Shown here one piece after another: positions 14,933 through 16,572 of a stretch of 16,572 nt of DNA (positions within the stretch are counted from its first letter, which is position 1; the number at the start of each line of letters is the position of its first letter). The stretch spans positions 1 through 16,572 of the forward strand of contig JBGZAX010000065.1 of the NCBI GenBank assembly GCA_041844335.1, read 5' to 3'. A model generated the notes under the pieces. That model was not told where the DNA came from. It saw nothing but the letters and a program-made list of their open reading frames with translations, and did not search any database. The position numbers and the translations under genes were made by a program. The stretch comes from CAUUFM01 sp041844335 (GTDB taxonomy: Bacteria > Bacillota > Clostridia > Lachnospirales > Lachnospiraceae).

Positions 14933-15967
14933 TTATTCTTCATTATCCATTTTGAAAATACTGTTCAGCTGTATCTTTAATGCCTTTAATGCTCTGACCA
15001 CGTTTTCATAATCCATTCTCTTAGGACCTATTATTCCGACTGTTCCGGTCAGCCCTTTCCCAAGGCTGTAAGTAGCCGTCACAATGCTGCAGTCCTTAAT
15101 AGCCATAGCCGGCGCCTCATCGCCTATATAAATCTGAATCTCATTCTTTTCATCTCTTAATTCGTTTACAAGCTCGTTTAATTCCTGTTGCTCCTCAAAT
15201 GCGGAAATCAATTTCATAGCGTTGTCATGCTCGCTTAATTCCGGATACTTAAATATATTATTCGCTCCGCTCGTAAAAATCTTGACTCCCTCTTTGCTTT
15301 GACATACAGCACTTCCTACCTCGTCTATTACTTTCCCCACAAGTCCCTCATAATCTCCGGCCTGTGTCTTAATGCTGTTTATGAGCTCTAAAGTAATCTC
15401 ATCGGCTCCAAGTCCGCAAAATGAAGAATTTAAAAGCATATTCAGCTTTAAAAGCTCTGCATCTGACAGATAATCTCCCACCTCAATAAGCTTGTTTCTC
15501 ACAATATTGCCCTCTACCACCACAACTGCAAGAATATGAATTCTGTCAATTCTGCTCAGCTGTATAAATTTCACCTTATTGCTCTTGGTTGCAGGAGCCG
15601 CCACAACTGTAGGATATTCCGTCTTTTCCGCAAGAGATTTCGCTATATGCTTAAGCATTTCCTCCAATCTGTCCGCCTTTTCAAGCACCATATCATTAAG
15701 AGCCTCAATGGAACGCATCTTATCCTGCATAATACTGTCAACATAAAGCCTGTAGCCCTTATCAGACGGAATTCGTCCGGCTGATGTATGAGGCTGCAAT
15801 ATAAATCCCATTTCCTCCAAATCAGACATCTCATTTCTAATAGTGGCGGAGCTTAAATTTAAACCGCTATACTTTGAAATTGTTCTGGAACCGACCGGCT
15901 CTCCGGTAGATAGATAGGTGCCTATAATAGCAGACAATATTTTAAGCTTTCTATCATCTAAATCCAT
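14933..15967 (-). CDS. hrcA: Heat-inducible transcription repressor HrcA
   Basis: Repressor that binds CIRCE operators and whose folding depends on GroEL. It is 344 residues from the ATG at 15967. A winged-helix DNA-binding domain (1-75) contains TGEPVGSRTISKYSG and SSATIRNEMSDLEEMG, then the conserved TSAGRIPSDKGYR (61-73). The remainder is the GAF-like dimerisation domain, with an insertion region and a conserved end (TGTVGIIGPKRMDYENV). An alternative GTG at 15976 would place AAGGAAGG in contact with the start codon. The ATG at 15967 is 8 bases from that site and gives the canonical N-terminus, so it is preferred. HrcA leads the operon and represses itself through the CIRCE element just upstream. 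Confidence 0.97.
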   Translation of the reverse strand: MDLDDRKLKILSAIIGTYLSTGEPVGSRTISKYSGLNLSSATIRNEMSDLEEMGFILQPHTSAGRIPSDKGYRLYVDSIMQDKMRSIEALNDMVLEKADRLEEMLKHIAKSLAEKTEYPTVVAAPATKSNKVKFIQLSRIDRIHILAVVVVEGNIVRNKLIEVGDYLSDAELLKLNMLLNSSFCGLGADEITLELINSIKTQAGDYEGLVGKVIDEVGSAVCQSKEGVKIFTSGANNIFKYPELSEHDNAMKLISAFEEQQELNELVNELRDEKNEIQIYIGDEAPAMAIKDCSIVTATYSLGKGLTGTVGIIGPKRMDYENVVRALKALKIQLNSIFKMDNEE

Positions 15968-15975
15968 GCCCCTCA

Positions 15976-15983
15976 CCTTCCTT
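15976..15983 (-). promoter_or_regulatory. Ribosome site that sets the hrcA start
   Basis: AAGGAAGG on the minus strand is 8 bases from the ATG at 15967 but abuts the in-frame GTG at 15976, which argues for the ATG. Two bases separate it from the CIRCE element. Confidence 0.8.
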
Positions 15984-15985
15984 TG

Positions 15986-16012
15986 TTAGCACTCACTTTA
16001 TTCGAGTGCTAC
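15986..16012 (-). promoter_or_regulatory. CIRCE operator (HrcA binding site)
   Basis: TTAGCACTC (15986-15994), 9 bases, then GAGTGCTAC (16004-16012). It matches the consensus inverted repeat TTAGCACTC-N9-GAGTGCTAA at all but the last base. It occupies roughly +5 to +32 of the predicted transcript, so bound HrcA would block early transcription. Confidence 0.97.
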
Positions 16013-16023
16013 TTTGTAGTATC

Positions 16024-16052
16024 AAGATACTCCTTTTTTATATTTTTGTCAA
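16024..16052 (-). promoter_or_regulatory. Main sigma-A promoter of the hrcA-grpE-dnaK-dnaJ operon
   Basis: On the minus strand a perfect TTGACA (16047-16052), a 17-base spacer and TATCTT (16024-16029). CIRCE begins about 11 bases after the -10 box, the classical arrangement for this operon. Confidence 0.9.
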
Positions 16053-16065
16053 GCATTGTTTTAAA

Positions 16066-16095
16066 ATTATACAAAAAGTTCACAGGTAATATCAG
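16066..16095 (-). promoter_or_regulatory. Possible second, upstream promoter for hrcA
   Basis: CTGATA (16090-16095), an 18-base spacer and a perfect TATAAT (16066-16071) on the minus strand. A transcript from here would still cross CIRCE. The -35 matches at four of six positions and the region is AT-rich, so a chance match is possible. Confidence 0.35.
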
Positions 16096-16104
16096 TATAA
16101 GCCT

Positions 16105-16139
16105 TATCTTAAACGAATTTAATCAATTTGTTTAAGATA
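16105..16139 (-). repeat. Perfect 10-bp inverted repeat upstream of the hrcA promoters
   Basis: TATCTTAAAC (16105-16114) and its exact complement GTTTAAGATA (16130-16139) enclose 15 bases. These contain a further AATT/AATT pairing after a 1x1 mismatch, so nearly the whole element folds into one hairpin. No T-tract follows on either strand, so it is not an intrinsic terminator. Confidence 0.75.
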
Positions 16140-16330
16140 GTCTGCTAATGTTTGCCTATATCGAAAGTTTACTTTCATATAGACAAATCCAGCTAACCAT
16201 CAAGGTGATCTTAAATTGCGATGCCGTGTAGCTCAAATCACAATTGCTTTTCTCGCCTGCTATAAATTTCTACAGCAATATTTTTATATCTTCGACTGTC
16301 CGTCGTTTGACGTTGTTATCAAGCTTGATA
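16105..16330 (-). ncRNA. Candidate structured RNA of unknown family
   Basis: This is the core of the only long gene-free stretch. Read on the minus strand it folds into a series of hairpins. There is a 14-base palindrome TATCAAGCTTGATA (16317-16330). A small CGTC/GACG hairpin lies near 16302-16313. An 8-bp stem spans 16257-16278, and a 9-bp stem pairs 16214-16222 with 16237-16245. A long two-part hairpin (16151-16187) has an 11-bp outer and a 5-bp inner stem, and the 10-bp inverted repeat is at 16105-16139. In the three imperfect stems the exceptions are G-U on the minus strand and A-C mismatches on the plus strand, which indicates the transcribed strand. A weak promoter TTGTCC-N16-TACTAT lies near its left flank on the minus strand. 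No open frame longer than 27 codons with a ribosome site is present. I recognise no tmRNA, 6S, SRP or RNase P signature. Confidence 0.4.
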
Positions 16331-16402
16331 GTATCATATTAGGCTGATAGGACAAAAAGAGTTGGTGTTTAGTCCCAATAAATAGGAAATTTATCATCAT
16401 AA

Positions 16403-16443
16403 TATAAAAAGGCATAACCGATATTTCTATCAGTTACACCTTT
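16403..16443 (-). terminator. Strong intrinsic terminator of the iron-sulfur protein gene
   Basis: On the minus strand a 16-bp stem (16428-16443 with 16408-16423, three G-U pairs) is closed by a GAAA tetraloop and followed by TTTTTATATT. It lies 27 bases after the stop codon at 16471. The T-rich stretch on the other flank could allow weak activity in reverse. Confidence 0.88.
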
Positions 16444-16470
16444 ATTTCTTATTTCTAAGATACTTTTAAA

Positions 16471-16572
16471 TCAACCGGCAGCCTTTTTCTCTTCCGGAAC
16501 ATATCCTGTAATAACCTTCTTCGGACATTTAGATGCGCATATTCCACAGCCCACGCACTTTTCGGGCTGTAT
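16471..16572 (-). CDS. C-terminal end of a 4Fe-4S ferredoxin-type protein (partial; possibly RnfB)
   Basis: The last 33 codons and TGA stop of a gene entering from the right edge. They encode PEKCVGCGICASKCPKK, a complete CxxCxxCxxxCP cluster that binds one 4Fe-4S centre, followed by a short tail PEEKKAAG. Electron-transfer proteins with a cluster this close to the C-terminus include RnfB, the last gene of many clostridial rnf operons. A strong terminator directly downstream fits a last-gene position. With only this fragment the RnfB identity is a guess. Other ferredoxin-domain oxidoreductases are equally compatible. Confidence 0.85.
   Translation of the reverse strand: MQPEKCVGCGICASKCPKKVITGYVPEEKKAAG

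Noticed and set aside
16148..16231. A 27-codon plus-strand open frame (MFAYIESLLSY...).
   Set aside because: It has no ribosome site, overlaps the inverted repeats, and opposes the strand indicated by the G-U pairs.
16266..16275. AATTTCTACA on the plus strand resembles the core of Cas12a repeats.
   Set aside because: It occurs once, there is no repeat-spacer array or cas gene, and the bases are explained as part of the 16257-16278 hairpin.
16317..16330. The palindrome TATCAAGCTTGATA as an operator.
   Set aside because: No adjacent gene start or promoter makes sense of it; it is better treated as one hairpin of the candidate RNA.

Overview
This window is low-GC chromosomal DNA from an anaerobic Firmicute, most likely a clostridium of the Lachnospiraceae type. 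The evidence is AT-rich sequence, strong AGGAGG-type ribosome sites, consensus sigma-A promoters, a hrcA-grpE-dnaK-dnaJ operon under a CIRCE operator, a YitT-family protein, and a ferredoxin-type gene end that may be rnfB. The genus is inference. Apart from yitT-murG, all genes are on the minus strand. No tRNA, rRNA, CRISPR array, prophage or insertion sequence was seen.

Layout from left to right. At 1-2118 is a minus-strand unit: a threonylcarbamoyl-AMP synthase fused to a low-molecular-weight phosphatase-like domain whose catalytic P-loop has lost its Cys and Arg, then a dCMP deaminase, then possibly the first codons of another gene. At 2121-4191 metG has its own promoter and terminator. 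Divergent from it, 4211-6343 holds yitT and murG. At 6406-10947 a lipoprotein of the ABC solute-binding type and a membrane Cache-PAS-GGDEF-EAL protein form a two-gene operon with no transporter permease or ATPase. This looks like an outside-in cyclic-di-GMP sensing pair. At 10989-16052 is the class I heat-shock operon, with a consensus promoter and CIRCE directly before hrcA. At 16471-16572 is the end of an iron-sulfur protein gene, followed by a strong terminator.

The only long gene-free stretch (about 16053-16470) is not empty. Between the terminator and the hrcA promoter lies a run of hairpins. Where their pairing is imperfect, the exceptions are G-U wobbles only if the RNA is read from the minus strand. 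This is a candidate structured RNA of unknown family.

The points most worth following are the solute-binding/GGDEF-EAL pair, the candidate RNA upstream of hrcA, and the degenerate phosphatase domain on the tRNA-modification enzyme. Everything else is ordinary housekeeping.
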